A stretch of DNA of 64,000 nt, from contig CM049317.1 of the NCBI GenBank assembly GCA_026874595.1, positions 72,129,618 through 72,193,617 of the forward strand, written 5' to 3'. Positions 10,981 through 23,869 of this stretch are shown here, in pieces. The position numbers were made by a program, and so were the translations under genes. Source of the stretch: Sipunculus nudus. Lineage: Eukaryota > Annelida > Sipuncula > Golfingiida > Sipunculidae. The notes under the pieces were generated by a model. It searched no databases. It was not told the DNA's origin and saw only the letters and a program-made list of their open reading frames with translations. Position 1 is the stretch's first letter, and each line of letters opens with the position of its first letter.

Positions 10981-12450
10981 CTTCTGATGCTTAATAGTTG
11001 TTTATGTTAGAAGAATTGAATGTAGGGACATCTACAGGGAAAAGTAGGAGTTAGAATAGGGAATGAAGGGAGACAGTTTTATTTATAAATATTTTCCTCA
11101 ATAGAAGCGAATCCCGTGTTCTATAGTGGCTCCAAAGAGATTCATTATAAAAAAAATCACTTGTCAGTATATGAATTTTGGACTGTAGTTGTAAATGAGT
11201 AGAAAACTAAAACATACCAAGCTATGCAAAAAAAAAGACTGTAACTGATTGTATATAAAAATGAGAAAAGTGTCAGTTTTTCGTATCAGGTTTACAAAAA
11301 TGACAGCTGTCATGTGCGTTAACCATGCTTCTTTAATTAAAGAAATTTACAAAAAAAAGTTTAATGTCAGAGGAACGATTGGACCTTCTGTCCACAGGCA
11401 CCTGTCACAAATCACAGGTGAATTTAAGTCAGTAATAGCGTTTTTCCTTTAGGAGACCAGTACTGGAGACTGCCTCTATATGAATGGAGAGGATTTTGTT
11501 TGTTTTCAAGTTAAGTTTGGAGGGGCGAAAAACAAGAGCATGGCCAGCGTCAACTGGAGTAAAAAGCTCAGTGTCTCACACAGGATTAGACATAGACAAC
11601 AGCACAGTTGACAAAACGAGACATGTCTTAGTTCCTGAGGGCCAAAACCATTAAATCTGTCAATAAACATCCATGGTTGAAGGTGCCAGGTCATGATGTA
11701 TTCTTTTAAAAAAAAAAACTCTGGTCATGCTCAAGCCCTCTGCAGATCCTCAGATTTTTGGATAATCCCTCCCGCTATGCATGTACTGGAAGTGTGATGT
11801 CTCAGGATAGGTAGGAAACCATGTAGTTTGTTTGTTTTTGTGTGAATGCAACATTGCAAGCTGATTAGACATGGTTGTGACATGCCTATTACCGGTACCA
11901 CATTTGTGGTGTCAATGACTGACCCCATTGAAAAGCAGAGTGATAATAAAAAATATTGGACTTACACTTTTTACAATTGCATATCTATAAATCTGATATG
12001 AGCGCCTGGACATGCCTTTTGAATTATTTTGGGCATTCATTACTGGATAATTTGCCCCTAGTTTGGTCTCTTATTGGAGAATGTGGGATATCAAATGTCA
12101 TACTTGTCAGAAATCCATTATGTCTGCCAGTTAGCCACCTTAGAAATTATTTCTTCAGTGCAGTTTCAGTAATTTTTCTTTAATGTTAAGTCCGATTTAG
12201 AGAATGTTTGTTGTCTGATTTCAGACTTGTCAAAAGTCCAATATGGCCACCAGGCAACCATCTTTTAATTCCTTTTGATCATATTATCTCAAGAACAGTT
12301 AAAGTGAATGCAGTTGGATGTATATTTATGTAATCTTGTAAAGGATTGGGTCAAATATTTCTGAATAAATATTACCATCATTTATAAAGGTGCAATACAG
12401 TTGGCTTGTATTGAATAAAAATTCATACAGAAGCACCTGTTTCTCAATAA

Positions 12451-13785
12451 TTGCATCCGCCAAAACAGAGTTTTGCGGATACTAGGTTTTCAGCTGCACG
12501 CCGCTGCCGCCGCGTAGGTGTCCGGAGAACTCCTCCATAACCGCTGGGCAGAATTTTACGAAACCCAGGATTATGTTCAGTTCACATGTGAACTGCTGCA
12601 CCCCAATTTTGTTTTGACCTCTGACCTTTCTTCTGCACTCTGCGTCAGTTTGTGTGTCTGTTTCCACACATAAACCAACATATCTCGGGAACCGTTTGAC
12701 CGATCAGGAAATTTTTTTGCACAAATGTAGCCCTTGGAGAGCTGTTTAACATACAAAAAATGGTGGCGCCACCTGCAACCATGTTTGCACAGTGTCCATC
12801 TGTTTGTATGCCTTGGGTTAAAATCACTCATATCTCCGCAGTGGTTTGACTAATTCACCTGAAATTCAGCATGCGTATACAAATATAGCCCTGGGATAGC
12901 TTTATAACATATACAACAAAGGTGGCGCCACCTGCAACCATGTTTGCACAGTGTCCATTTGTTCATCTGCCTGGGGTTAAAATCACTCATATCTCTGCAG
13001 TGGTTTGACTAATTCACCTAAAATTCGGCATGGGTATACATCCTAGACAGCTTTTCTGATTTTATGACAGGTGGCGCCACCTACATTAACGTTATGCTGC
13101 AGACATCCAAGCTCATATCTCGGGAACCGTTTGACAGATTGAGCCAAAATTTTGCATGTGTATAGATCTCACATAGCTCTGTATCATACGCAAAACTGGT
13201 GGCGCCACCTGCAGCCATTTTTGCACAGCTCCCGTCTATTTGTCTGCCATGGGATAAAATCACTCATATCTCTGCAGTGGTTTGACATATCTGCCTAAAA
13301 TTTTGCAGGTTTATACATCCCCGACAGCTCTCTTGATTTTATGACAGGTGGCGCCACCTACATTCTACATTTATGCAGCAGATATCCAAGCTCATATCTT
13401 GGGAACCGTTTGACCGATTGGGCCAAAGTTTTGCATGTGTATAGTTCTCACATAGCTCTTTATCATACGCAAAACTGGTGGCAATACCTGCAGCCATTTT
13501 TGCACAGCGTCCATCTGTTTGTCTGCCAAGGGCAAAAATCACTCATATACATGTAGTGGTTTGACTTATCTGCCTTAAATTTTGCATATGTATACAACTT
13601 GGACAGCTTTCTGGATTTTGTGGTAGGCAGCGCAACCTACATACACAATGGGGCTGCAGACATCCATGCTAATATGCAACACTTCACTCTTTTTCCCCTT
13701 GCCACTCAACCCATGCCTCACTTCACCAGTTCCACTCTGATTTAGGCGGATACACGTAGTCGCTTGTCGACTACCCGTATTCTAG
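12451..13785 (+). mobile_element. Helentron-like non-autonomous element A, copy 1
   Basis: The 5' end GCATCCGCCAAAAC is complementary to the subterminal 3' GGCGGATAC. The 3' end carries a perfect 7-bp hairpin (GTAGTCG cttgt CGACTAC) shortly before a terminal CTAG, with T residues flanking the insertion on both sides. Subterminal inverted repeats, a 3' hairpin, a CTAG-type end and a T-T target are hallmarks of Helentrons/HINEs (Helitron superfamily). The interior is a degenerate tandem array of units of about 130-158 bp, each centred on the palindrome GGTGGCGCCACC, with phrases such as CTCATATCTC and TGGTTTGAC. No coding capacity. A second copy lies at 27723-28782. Confidence 0.7.
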
Positions 13786-14067
13786 TTCTGGCATGTATTT
13801 CCTTGATTTTTGCTATATATTTTGATCTTATACTTGCCCTTTGTGAAGTTCCTTATGAGACTGACAGGTTTCAAGCAAGCTGTTGGAATAGTTCCTGATA
13901 GCTTAACAATCATGCATTTTCCTCAGACCATCAATTCACTGTGTTTTAACCAGACATAGGTGATATATATTTCTGTTGTCATAGAAAATTTTCAACAAAT
14001 TGGCAAATTGGTTCTTCAAAATTTGACTGGAAGTTGTGAATCTCAGTCCATGATGTCACAGGTCATG

Positions 14068-14106
14068 CATGGCAGCTGAGCGTCATGACCCATGGGTCAC
14101 TTGTTT
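14068..14106 (+). mobile_element. Isolated 3' end of an AGCTCAG-type element
   Basis: GCAGCTGAGCG followed by the 14-bp palindrome TGACCCATGGGTCA and CTTGTT. The same end recurs at 46313-46346. It resembles the 3' hairpin terminus of the element family whose 5' end (AGCTCAGCTGAC) occurs at 43668 and 43891. Confidence 0.45.
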
Positions 14107-15143
14107 TTCATAAGGTATTAAATTTTGTGATATATGGGATAGAAGTTTTCCCAAATTTAAAAAGTTCAATTTACACTGATGAATAGTACTTTATACTGTA
14201 GTCTCACTAACATATCATGTGTGTTTTTTATGCCTGTAGCTTCAAATGGTGAAAAGCAAAATACTGATTTTATATATTATAACAGATCTTTTATACTAGC
14301 CATAAACTAAAAATATGATAATATCTTTTACGTTATCTGGTAATGAAGAATTTCAACTAGCTGTTTATTTCCTTAGCTAGGTCATCCCTTGTCAAATTTT
14401 AAGATTTTGTGCACATACTTATTGTCTGTATAATGATGGAAATGCTCTGTAAACTTTATTATGAGACTGTGAAGATGGAACCCTCATGAAACACTCTAAT
14501 TAATTATATTGAATTATATACTGAAAATATATTGCAATGAATATGTTGCAAGCCACAGAATATTCATTATCACTTTTGGGCCGTGTTCAACCTAAAGGCC
14601 TGAGAAACCCATATGTCATGGTCAGGGGCCCTGAATGCATCACTCAGTAAATAGTTTAAACTCAAGAACAGTCTTCAGGGCAAGGGCTTTGATTGCATCA
14701 TCCGAGTCATGTATGAAAGTTCACATGAACATCTACCAGGACACAGCAGTAGGACTTATGACCAGTGGGTCATAAATCACCCTGATAAATAGTAATTAAC
14801 TGGTCTAATCAAGCATGGCCTCCCAATCTGATACCCTGCCTTACAAGAGGCATACTGGAGCTTTATTACATCATTCCAGGTAGCAGGGCACTCATCAACA
14901 AACCCAAAGGGTCATGATAATGATATGACGTTGGCCAATGAAACTATGTGCCACACAAACATGGCCTCTTACTCAAGAAGCCTATACAGGCTCTTTGAAG
15001 ACTGCATAATGCCAGCCTACTGGAAATCATTCATTACTAATACCTGAAGCCTTCCTGGAGCCCAGCAAAGCCTTTTGACTGCATCACCCCAGCCAGTTTG
15101 GTAGTTTTATAGATCTTTAAGTCATAAATTTAAACAAGAATAA

Positions 15144-15234
15144 GTTTTAGGCACTTTTGGTGCCTAAAACCTGTTTTAGGCGGGGCAGTTTTAACCAGGT
15201 TATAACCTATGGTTAAAACCTTCCTGCCTAAAAC
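15144..15234. repeat. Cluster of nested inverted repeats
   Basis: Hairpin 1: GTTTTAGGCA (15144-15153) with TGCCTAAAAC (15161-15170). Hairpin 2: GTTTTAGG (15173-15180) with CCTAAAAC (15227-15234). Inside hairpin 2, GTTTTAACCA (15188-15197) pairs with TGGTTAAAAC (15210-15219), and the palindrome GGTTATAACC (15198-15207) sits near its centre. No family recognised. Confidence 0.9.
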
Positions 15235-16719
15235 TTGCCAACCCTGGGTGTCATTAGGAAAATAAGGTACTGTTTTTTGTGCCAATCATGGAATTTTGTT
15301 TTGCAGAATATCAGTGAAAATAAAGCATTTGAAACAGGCGTGCCTGAGTCTGTACCAGATAAAGTTATGGTAACCGTGTTTAATATATATGTATACAAAG
15401 GCAGACCCCAGTACCTGCCTTCTGTAGGAAATACGCTATTACTGACTTAAATTCACCTGTGATTTGTGACAGGTGCCTGTGCTTCTGCCTGCCGGTCTGA
15501 GAAGTATTTGTGAACAAGGCAGGTTTATACTTGCCTCAGACTCAAAGCCTCATTTATCTTCCCTGGGTAGTCAAGCAGGGCTGAATGTTAATCCCTGCTT
15601 CAGGGATCAATGGTTCCTTTCAAAGTATTATCCTCATAAGCTGCCATTATAACCACAGGAAGTGGTTTACTGAATCAGAAGTGGAAGAAATATGTGTAAA
15701 AATTTGGTATTAACATTATATATCAGTTCTTTGCCTTTTTCGGTACTGATTTTAGCCTTATGGTTCATGCCATTAAACTATGCTATTTCACTTAGTCATT
15801 TATATGGATGCCATTTCTGGTTATTATATATTGATGAATCATTTTTTGTCAGTCATAGTTTGACCATGCCATTTTTGACATTGTCCCTTCTTTCCCATTT
15901 CTCTGGCATAACCATTTATTGTACTATTAATAGTTCAAGCTTTGTCACTTGGTCCTTTCTCTATCCAGGATTTACCTGTGTATCATGTTTCTTTCAACTT
16001 TAACATGTCATTTTACTGTCTTGAGTAACTCCATCTTGCAAGAGATAGCATACCTCCTCTCCTGATGCAGATAAACCATACAGAAGTACTTTTCCAGCAG
16101 CTATGTTTCAAGTGTGAATAAACAGTCCCCCAGGGAGACTGGTAAATGACCCTGTAATATCCAGATAATCTAACCATGACTGCCAAATTTACTGTACACT
16201 ATACACCCCCATGCTGGATAAACAGCCTAACTATAACCAGTGTACTTACACCCTGCACTCTTGCTCTTTCATTATCTTAATCTTTTTGTTTTGCACCAGA
16301 AATTGACTCTGTGCGTGATATCACTTGAGGTAATTTCTTTTTTATTGTAGTTAGCTGTGCAGTGGTAAATAAAAAGTGGCATTTTACTTAATCTTATAGA
16401 GAGATTTATGCTTATCATATATGCTTATAAAATTAGTGTACTATTTTTAGAAAACTGTACTAGTGGCCCAAACAATGTGACTGTGCTCAGCACTGCATTC
16501 TAGTATTAATCCTACTGGACTTAGTCCTGCTGTCACATGGTAATCTGATAGAACCAGAATGGCACTCAATAGAGCTGATACCTCTGCCAAGGGAAAATGA
16601 TCATCTCAATCCTCATGGATTCATCAGGGCATTTAAGTGTGTGAGACACTTAGGCCAGTGTATATTAAAGTCACATTGGATCTCTTTTGAAGGATTAAAA
16701 ATAATTTAAAATAATGAAT

Positions 16720-16991
16720 AGGGCTTGAAATTAATGGTTAACTGCTTGCCCAGGGAAAGTGAAAGTTCCAGAAAATAGTGGTAGGGCAACTAAAAATTAC
16801 CTCCTACTTGCCCGACTGGGAAAGTGGGTCCAACATAAACCTTTACCCTAAGACCTAAAAAAGAATGTTTGTGTTCTTGAATACAACCATTGATTTTTGT
16901 TGGGCAAGTAAAAATTCATGTAGGGAAAGTAAAAGCTAGATGTTACTGGCCTAACTTGGCAAGTACTTTCAACAGTTAATGTCGAGTCCTG
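16720..16991 (+). mobile_element. CAGGGCTC-type TIR element, copy a (about 270 bp)
   Basis: Ends GGGCTTGAAATTAA and TTAATGTCGAGTCCTG are imperfect terminal inverted repeats. Interior motifs GGTAGGGCAACT, TCCTACTTGCCCGACTGGG and GGGCAAGTAAAAATTCATGTAGGG recur in the other copies (18185, 21835, 38340 and 38437). CAGGG starts suggest a non-autonomous hAT-type element; this is an inference. Confidence 0.65.
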
Positions 16992-18184
16992 ATCAATCTG
17001 TAGTTTTTTATGCTGGTACCATGTGTCATTGTATTGTTACCTATTTATTATCTTGTCTTACATGGTCCATTTTCAGTGAAAATTATGATTGGTTTGTTTT
17101 AGGTAGATGGCAGTGATGACTGCTGCAAGAGTCAGTTTTGATTCTCATGGTCCTACAGCCAGCCCTTAGCTTACCTGTAACAGAGAGTACGGTTTATAGG
17201 CTTTACTGTGTATGTATGTGCACTGCAGTGTGAGCATGTATATTAACTCCACAAAACTCACTAAGCGCTCATGAACCCAGCACTGTTTACAGCCAGGCTG
17301 TAGCTCCAGAAGGAAGTCACTATTAGGTAATAGCTGGATTTAACTTATAGCTTTATGGTATACTGTTCGTTGTATAGTAGGGAGTTACTTTTCCAAATCC
17401 ATAGCACAAGTACTCTCAGGTAGGAATTTAATGATTTATTCATATTTTGAGCAATGCAGGAGGACTGATGATTATTGATGGCTCTTATAAATTCAATGCA
17501 ATTATCAATGGCTCTGACAAAAAGCAATACAAATGTCAGTGAGTCTGAGAAATTGATATTTGAATTAATACAGTCTTCATATACTAGTTCAACAGACCAT
17601 AAATGTTTAAGATAGTTCTAATCTTTATTGCGAACCTACAATGATTGAGACAAAGATATGCAAGTCTGTTAAGATACTTCAAGACAAATTTAATTACTGC
17701 TTGTGAGACACACTTGTAGCCTTTCTATTGGTGTTAAAGCGTGTGCTGCCCTTCTCTGTTATAGGAAACACATACACTGCTGAAGCATTATGTCAAAAGA
17801 TTCCTGATGTACTCCTTCTGTCTTCTGACCACAACATGGTCATTTTATCTTTTAATCTATGTTCATTTTCAAGCCCTGCTGTCAGGCCTTCATATAAAAT
17901 AATAAATCAACTAATTATATAAGTCATAAGTTGAAATAGTGCACTAGATCACTGGATTCATGTAAAATAATGACTCTGCAGGTTTTCCTTTTCTCAATTT
18001 TTTTGGTAAGTGGCATGTCCTGAAACAATTTATCCTTTCAGAAGAATTTGACTACTAAAGCAGGTTAACCTTACCATGCATGGTGCTGTTGACTTCAGAT
18101 GACACAAGGCCTTTTATTTTGCAGAATTCCTGAAATTTTTGTGGTGTCCAGGTTTTGTGAATCATCCAATGTTTGTTGACTCAA

Positions 18185-19062
18185 CAGGGCTAAACATTAA
18201 CTTTTGCAAGTACCTACAAGGCAAGTGACATCCAGGTTGTACTTGCCCTACGTGAAAATTTACTTGTCCTAAAAAATCAGTGATCATAGTCACAAACACA
18301 CAAAAGTATGTTTCATATGATTATTTTGCAACAGTTAATTCAAATGTTTGTATGTTTATATTTCTCTTTAGCTTTGGCACAGGTTAACATAGCTCTAGGT
18401 AATTTAAGATAGAGGTATAACAGTATGATTTCATTTCAATATCCTAGAAAGAAAATGGCTAATAGTAGTTAAAGGTGCTCAATCACCTATATCTTGAAGA
18501 AGAATTTACCTGATTTCTGGCTTCCTGTGTTTATATTAATGATCTCAGGGAAATTTTGGTTGTAAAAATTTCTTAAAAAGATTTTGTGAAGGATATGTAA
18601 ACCTGTTTATCAACAACATGTTTGTAAACTCAGCAATATTGACAAAAGGGAAAACCATGTAACCTAAGGTGGTAGGCTGCATATATGCGGAGGTAGAAAG
18701 GTCACTTGTTGCGAATGGTCTGGCTTATCCGAATTGCTGTCAGATGCCCTTGTTGAATTTGTTTTAAATATTTTGACGGCCCCCCCACATATTATAAACA
18801 CATTGATATAAACAAAACAAGCAACCTGTGTTCGATGATATCCTCGTTTTCTGGCCTGTTTTCATGAAAGCACCAAGGGATTATCTTTAATTTAAACAGG
18901 TCAGATGGGTGATTGGGCCCCTTTAAGATTCAGGCCTTTCCATAAAGGTTTATGTAGGCCTCACTTGGCCATTTGGTCAAGTAGGAGCCCACATTTGGTT
19001 GTCCTTACAACATTTTCTGGAACTTTTACTTGCCCCGTGCAAGCAGTTAATGTTGAGCCCTG
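18185..19062 (-). mobile_element. CAGGGCTC-type element, copy b, split by a TTAA MITE
   Basis: The left piece starts CAGGGCTAAACATTAACTTT and includes TTGCCCTACGTGAAAATTTA. The right piece (18927-19062) ends GTTAATGTTGAGCCCTG. Together they make one element in the inverse orientation to copy a, interrupted by 18469-18926. Confidence 0.65.
18469..18926. mobile_element. TTAA-flanked MITE, copy 2 (458 bp), inserted in another element
   Basis: TTAAAGGTGCTCAATCACC at the left and GGTGATTGGGCCCCTTTAA at the right form a good terminal inverted repeat with TTAA on both ends. The interior matches 3075-3498 over most of its length. This is the best preserved copy in the window. Confidence 0.85.
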
Positions 19063-21694
19063 CTTTATGTTGATTTCTGCATGGATGAGTAAATAGCCAG
19101 GTTTGTGGTCACAAATACTAGTGTTGTTAGCATTCCAGAGTAATATTTCTGAGTGTATTGCAAAAAATACCAGTGCATATATTGTACAGGGAGGCCATCG
19201 CATTGGTACTTCAGCCATTATCAAGGTTCCTGTTACAATTTTTTCTGTCATTTGTGCTATTTATACTTTTTTTTATAGATCTAGTTCTGGATCACTCTAA
19301 ATAAGTTTAGGCCTGTGTGTCTTGTAGGTTCATCTACCTTTGGAATCATCTAACAGTCATGAAATTTTTTTAAATATAAAGTCTTTTTAAAAGTGATGAA
19401 ACTTTCACCATGTTACCTTGTTTTCCCAAATGCATACCTTCAATAAATGCTACCAAATGGTATGCTGTTATTAATTTTGTCTTTAAACTAGTTACATCTT
19501 ATGTGAAAGACTTGCTATGAGCAGAATAATTTGAACAAAACATAATTATGGTCATGGCCAAATTGGAAACTGATCCTGTAAATTCCTACAACATTTTTGC
19601 ATGAATACTTGAACGCCCATGTAGCTTCCATATTCTTGGATATATCAGGGGATTTTTACCCTGGCCTCAGTTGTTGTTCTCTTTTGCTTTTGGATAACTG
19701 CTTAGCAAATATTTCACTTGTTTAGTGAAACTTCTATAATACGCAAATGGTGTATACCATAGATCCCCTTTTTATTGCCATGGCAGTAAAAAGAAACTTT
19801 TATTTGAAAATCTGGACTTTTTTCTGAACTTGTTGTGTTACCATAAATAGATGGTATACCAAAATGAACCATGAGAACACCTCTTTCTGGGACATGGCAA
19901 TCTTGAGGGAATACGCTTTTCTTTTATAGTATAAATTGTATGGAAGTTGGGTAAAAATCTACACAGCAAAAAAATCTGAAGACGTGTACTAGTCTGCATT
20001 ATTTGTGTGCAGCCTGTAAGGTTCTGTGTACATGGTATAATCATTATAATGTTAGTATATACATATAACATAGGTTACCTGGCATGCTGTGTTACTTACA
20101 TTGGGTAATAGCTTTCTTTTATTTAGTCATTTACATACCTCCTGCTGATATAACAAAATACAGGTGAAACAATTCTACGAAACTGATTAATGTATCTGTG
20201 GGCGCAGCATTTTAATTGTATGGTTGTAATATGAAACACCTGGAAATCTAATCTGCTTATGAAATTACCGTCTTGTAATGAATCATTACCATCAAAGTCA
20301 AGCATTGTTTGAAGGTTTTTTTTTTTTACTCTTAGGTTCAGACACAATCATTTAGCTGTGGCTCCACCCCCTTACTCAGCGTTATTTTACCTTTACATGG
20401 TTGTTTATATTGAACATATCTGAAAAAATTCTGGATGGATTTCAATGAAACACTTGTTGGGGAGGTCAGTCTTACAAGAAGGGTTAATCATATTGTTTTA
20501 TTTATCTAGATATTGACTGATTTTGATGAAAATTTGTGGAATGATCAGGGGAGATACTGAAGCAAGGAGGACTTTACCTAATTCTGGAGTTCCTCTGTTA
20601 TATTTGAATCAAATCATGAAAGGTTTGTCTCTTTCCCATCTCCCCCTTCAAAGCTCAGAAATAAGTACTTGTCTAAAAAAAATAATATCTTTTTAAGGCC
20701 CTCTGTTTGTTCTAAGTAAAGTCTGTCTCTTGTGCTCTGTCTGCAAATTTTGGAACTGTAATTGATTGCAGACAGTTCCATAAATAGAACTGGTCAACAA
20801 CTTGAAGCAAATTTATATACATTTGTGAAATGAAATTCCTACAGATCTTACAGATGAATGTGAATGTGATCACAATATCCTCAGCTATAGGATGTACATA
20901 GAAATCAGCCACACCAGAGTTTTATTCGCGGCTCAGACTATACATGTAATAAAATGAAAACTTGAGCCATTGAATGTACAGGGTATCATTGCCCTCAGTT
21001 GTTTAGTGGACAAACCAGATGTCTAAGCCAGGGCACTTTCCTCATTGTCACACCAGTGGGTTGAGTGAGGACACTGGGGACTTTTGCGATGAAGTGACAG
21101 ACAAGGATTGTTCTTGGTCTGTAACCCATCCTAGTCCGCATTCCACAACAGTTGATGTGCATCGATAGAGTTCCTTACTAACTGCCCTACTCTCCTGCTT
21201 GCTCACTCAACCTCGTCAGTGACACCTCATCATCTTCATGTATAGCCACTTTATGGCCATATAATTTGTCCAAAGGGACCATGTATATAATATACACCAC
21301 TGAATGAAAAAATATAACAGAAAACGTGACCTAGATATACAAGGATTATGATTCAAAGAACGTACATGTATATATGGGTATTTTTATACATACCGTGTCA
21401 CACATTGTGTATGTACCTGGTTTGTACATCTGTGTTTATCCTGTTCAGTTTATTTAGTTTTAAAAAATCTTTGAGTTTTATGTTTGAATATGCCATGTCT
21501 TGAGAGATTTATTTTTCAATATGTTGTGCTATTAATAGTGACACCTTAAACCCTGGAATTTTTGGGTTGGTTTCCTATATGATTAATTTTGCATGTGTCT
21601 TATTAAATTTAAATTTATTTGCATTTTTATAGATTGATAATGTTTTTAACAAAGCATAGATGGACTCATTGGAAAAATAAGATTATTAAGGATT

Positions 21695-21708
21695 GGGGGG
21701 GGGGGGGG
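21695..21708 (+). repeat. Poly-G tract (14 nt)
   Basis: Uninterrupted run of G. Confidence 0.95.
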
Positions 21709-21834
21709 AAATTCTGCAGAACGCAATATAGCTATGTATATTAATGAGCATTAAATATGAATGTCCAGTAATGACAGGTTGCTGTCTGTATAGGTTTTAC
21801 GGTATCTGGTGTGAACTGTGTCTCTCAGATGATA

Positions 21835-22172
21835 CAGGGCTCAACAAATAATGGTTGCCCGCCAGCCTCGGGGCAAGTAAGAGTTTAGATAAAAGTGGTA
21901 TTGCAAACAAAAGCATTACTAACCCAACTTGCAAGTAGATTCTGTATTAACCGTTTAGCCGGTCTCTGAATCAATGTCTGTGAAAGCCTATAGCTGCAGA
22001 CTTGATAGTATAAAAATGTAACATGTCATAAAAAATAAAAAAGTCATGTTTGACATATTTTATCACTTATAATTATACATTTTTGCTGGGCAAGTAAAGC
22101 TTTATTTATGTGGGTCAAGTTGAAAGCTAGGCTTAAGTCTTCAAGTACTTACAGATGTTAATATCAGGCCCT
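21835..22172 (+). mobile_element. CAGGGCTC-type element, copy c
   Basis: Begins CAGGGCTCAACAAATAATGG and ends GTTAATATCAGGCCCT. The interior has GGGGCAAGTAAGAG and TGGGCAAGTAAAGC. More diverged than copies a and d. Confidence 0.55.
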
Positions 22173-23788
22173 CTTTCATATTTGCTCCCACGGAGGGCAC
22201 ACCAACTACTTGTATCATTATTGATTATCACTTATGAATGGTTTGAGCAAAGTCTACCGGAATAAACATGAAATACATTTAACTTTACATATTACATTGG
22301 TGTGTATCTGAAATTTTTTTTTAAATGCTGATAAACCTTTTAGCCAAATATTGGCATAGTGTGTGTATGTTAGGAATTGCAAATCATGAACATTGGTTTA
22401 TTGCTCATGATAATTTGTCAGTTCTTTTCATTATTTAATGAGCACAGGACGCTTCATGTATATATGATTAGTATTAGACCTATAGATTTGTTAAGTCTTG
22501 AAGTGAAATAAGTACAGTTCATGACCTTTGCCTGGTTCACAAATGCCGAGAACATGTCTAGTGAAATTAAGGGTCACTGCCAACTGTCACAAACAAAGCT
22601 TGACTATTTGTGCTGCAACCTTAACTCAAATATAATACAAATTGTGTGAGACACTTAAAAAAAATCTCCTGATAACTGTATCATACACCAACTATGAAAT
22701 GACAGGATGGGTTAACCTCTCAATCTCTGTACCTGTTCACAGTATAAATAAAGGCATAAATAACATCATAATAAAACAGTACACATATGAGCAGGAAGAG
22801 TAAGGTGTTTGAAGGCTAACAATTAGCTGAGTGACCTGGTTTCGAACTTATATTCACACACTACAGGTGTTATAATACCTAGCTCATTGACCTGATTCAT
22901 GAGTGATTTACACGTGTGAGTGATGCAGGTTTTTTCAGGTGGGCCTGTAATCTTAATGAGCTACCTGTCAGGTGTGATACAATCATTTCTTTTTCAGGTG
23001 TCATTTCTCTTCCTGTTTAAACTCTTTATTTAGCTAATTAAAGATATTTGCATGTATAAGAAAATAACCATTGACTTTTGCCTAAAAGCAAAATTAGTGA
23101 ATTCTCAATAGAACCTTACTCTGTCTTTACAACAGGCTGTGACTGATTTAAAATCTAATCCATTCTTCATTGGCCGACTTCCATAATGCCTTGAAAATCT
23201 CATGAGATATTTTAAACACACACACAAACACACATATGAACATGGATGAACAAAAACCTCCTGGCGCAGGCAATAAAATGTGTTCATTACTTTTACATAA
23301 ATTTGCTAACAGACAAAACAATGAACCATGGGAAACATAATAAATTTTTTTAACAAACAAATAAAATAATCAAGGGTAAAAGGTACCTCTTCCCACCTGA
23401 CTGAGGCAAAAAAATGTTAATCTGACCATTGAGGGGTACCATTGTATAATTTGACCTGTTTATTTTCCCCTTTCAAATATACTATCAAAACCAAAACTAT
23501 AACAAGTAATTGGTTTTCTAAGAAAAAAAAATCTACCTCAACATAGTCTTAATCCTCTTGGAGTGGACCATTTTCAGGGTATGTATCCGAGAAGGGTCAT
23601 ATGTGTTAAACTATATCTATATATATATTATATACATTATCACTTAGGTCTGTATTCTGAACATGCCATTGAATCTGTTGCATGTGGTAATTAGAAAAAA
23701 TTCTCACTCGTGGAAAAAAAATTGTTTTATTTAATTTACAATGATAGTTTTCTTTTTGTTTTGACAATCTTCTGTTTTCTTCCATCAG

Positions 23789-23869
23789 GTCCTACAGAAT
23801 CTCGGGAAGGCTGATAAAACGACAGACACTGTTTTTGATGACCATGTCCACAACTTTAATGGCCAGTGT
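23789..23869 (+). CDS. Amph: Amphiphysin exon 2 (residues 30-56, start of BAR helix 1)
   Basis: 81 bp, phase 0 at both ends (tccatcag| and TGT|gtaagt). Encodes VLQNLGKADKTTDTVFD followed by HNFNGQC. The equivalent BIN1 segment is VLQKLGKADETKDEQF followed by NFNKQL, so the alignment needs no gap. This is the first long helix of the BAR domain, containing dimer-interface and membrane-facing residues. Confidence 0.95.

Larger units (their letters stand above)
1065..23788 (+). other. Amphiphysin intron 1 (22.7 kb)
   Basis: Very long first intron bounded by gtaatg and tccatcag. It contains the hairpin, MITE, SINE-like and Helentron-like elements listed separately. Stretches with nothing I can support beyond AT-rich sequence: about 1700-3070, 5290-5685, 5860-6615, 6985-8080, 8300-10600, 11000-12450, 14110-15140, 15240-16715, 17000-18180, 19065-21830 and 22175-23785. 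Open reading frames there are short, lack homology I recognise, and fit chance expectation. Confidence 0.9.

Noticed and set aside
12750-13620. CRISPR-like or satellite array suggested by regularly spaced palindromes
   Set aside because: The units are degenerate along their whole length with no unique spacers, and are bounded by Helentron-type ends in a eukaryotic intron.
15692-16003. 103-codon hydrophobic plus-strand frame resembling a membrane protein
   Set aside because: The hydrophobicity comes from T-rich sequence; no conserved motif, no gene context, and it lies within intron 1.
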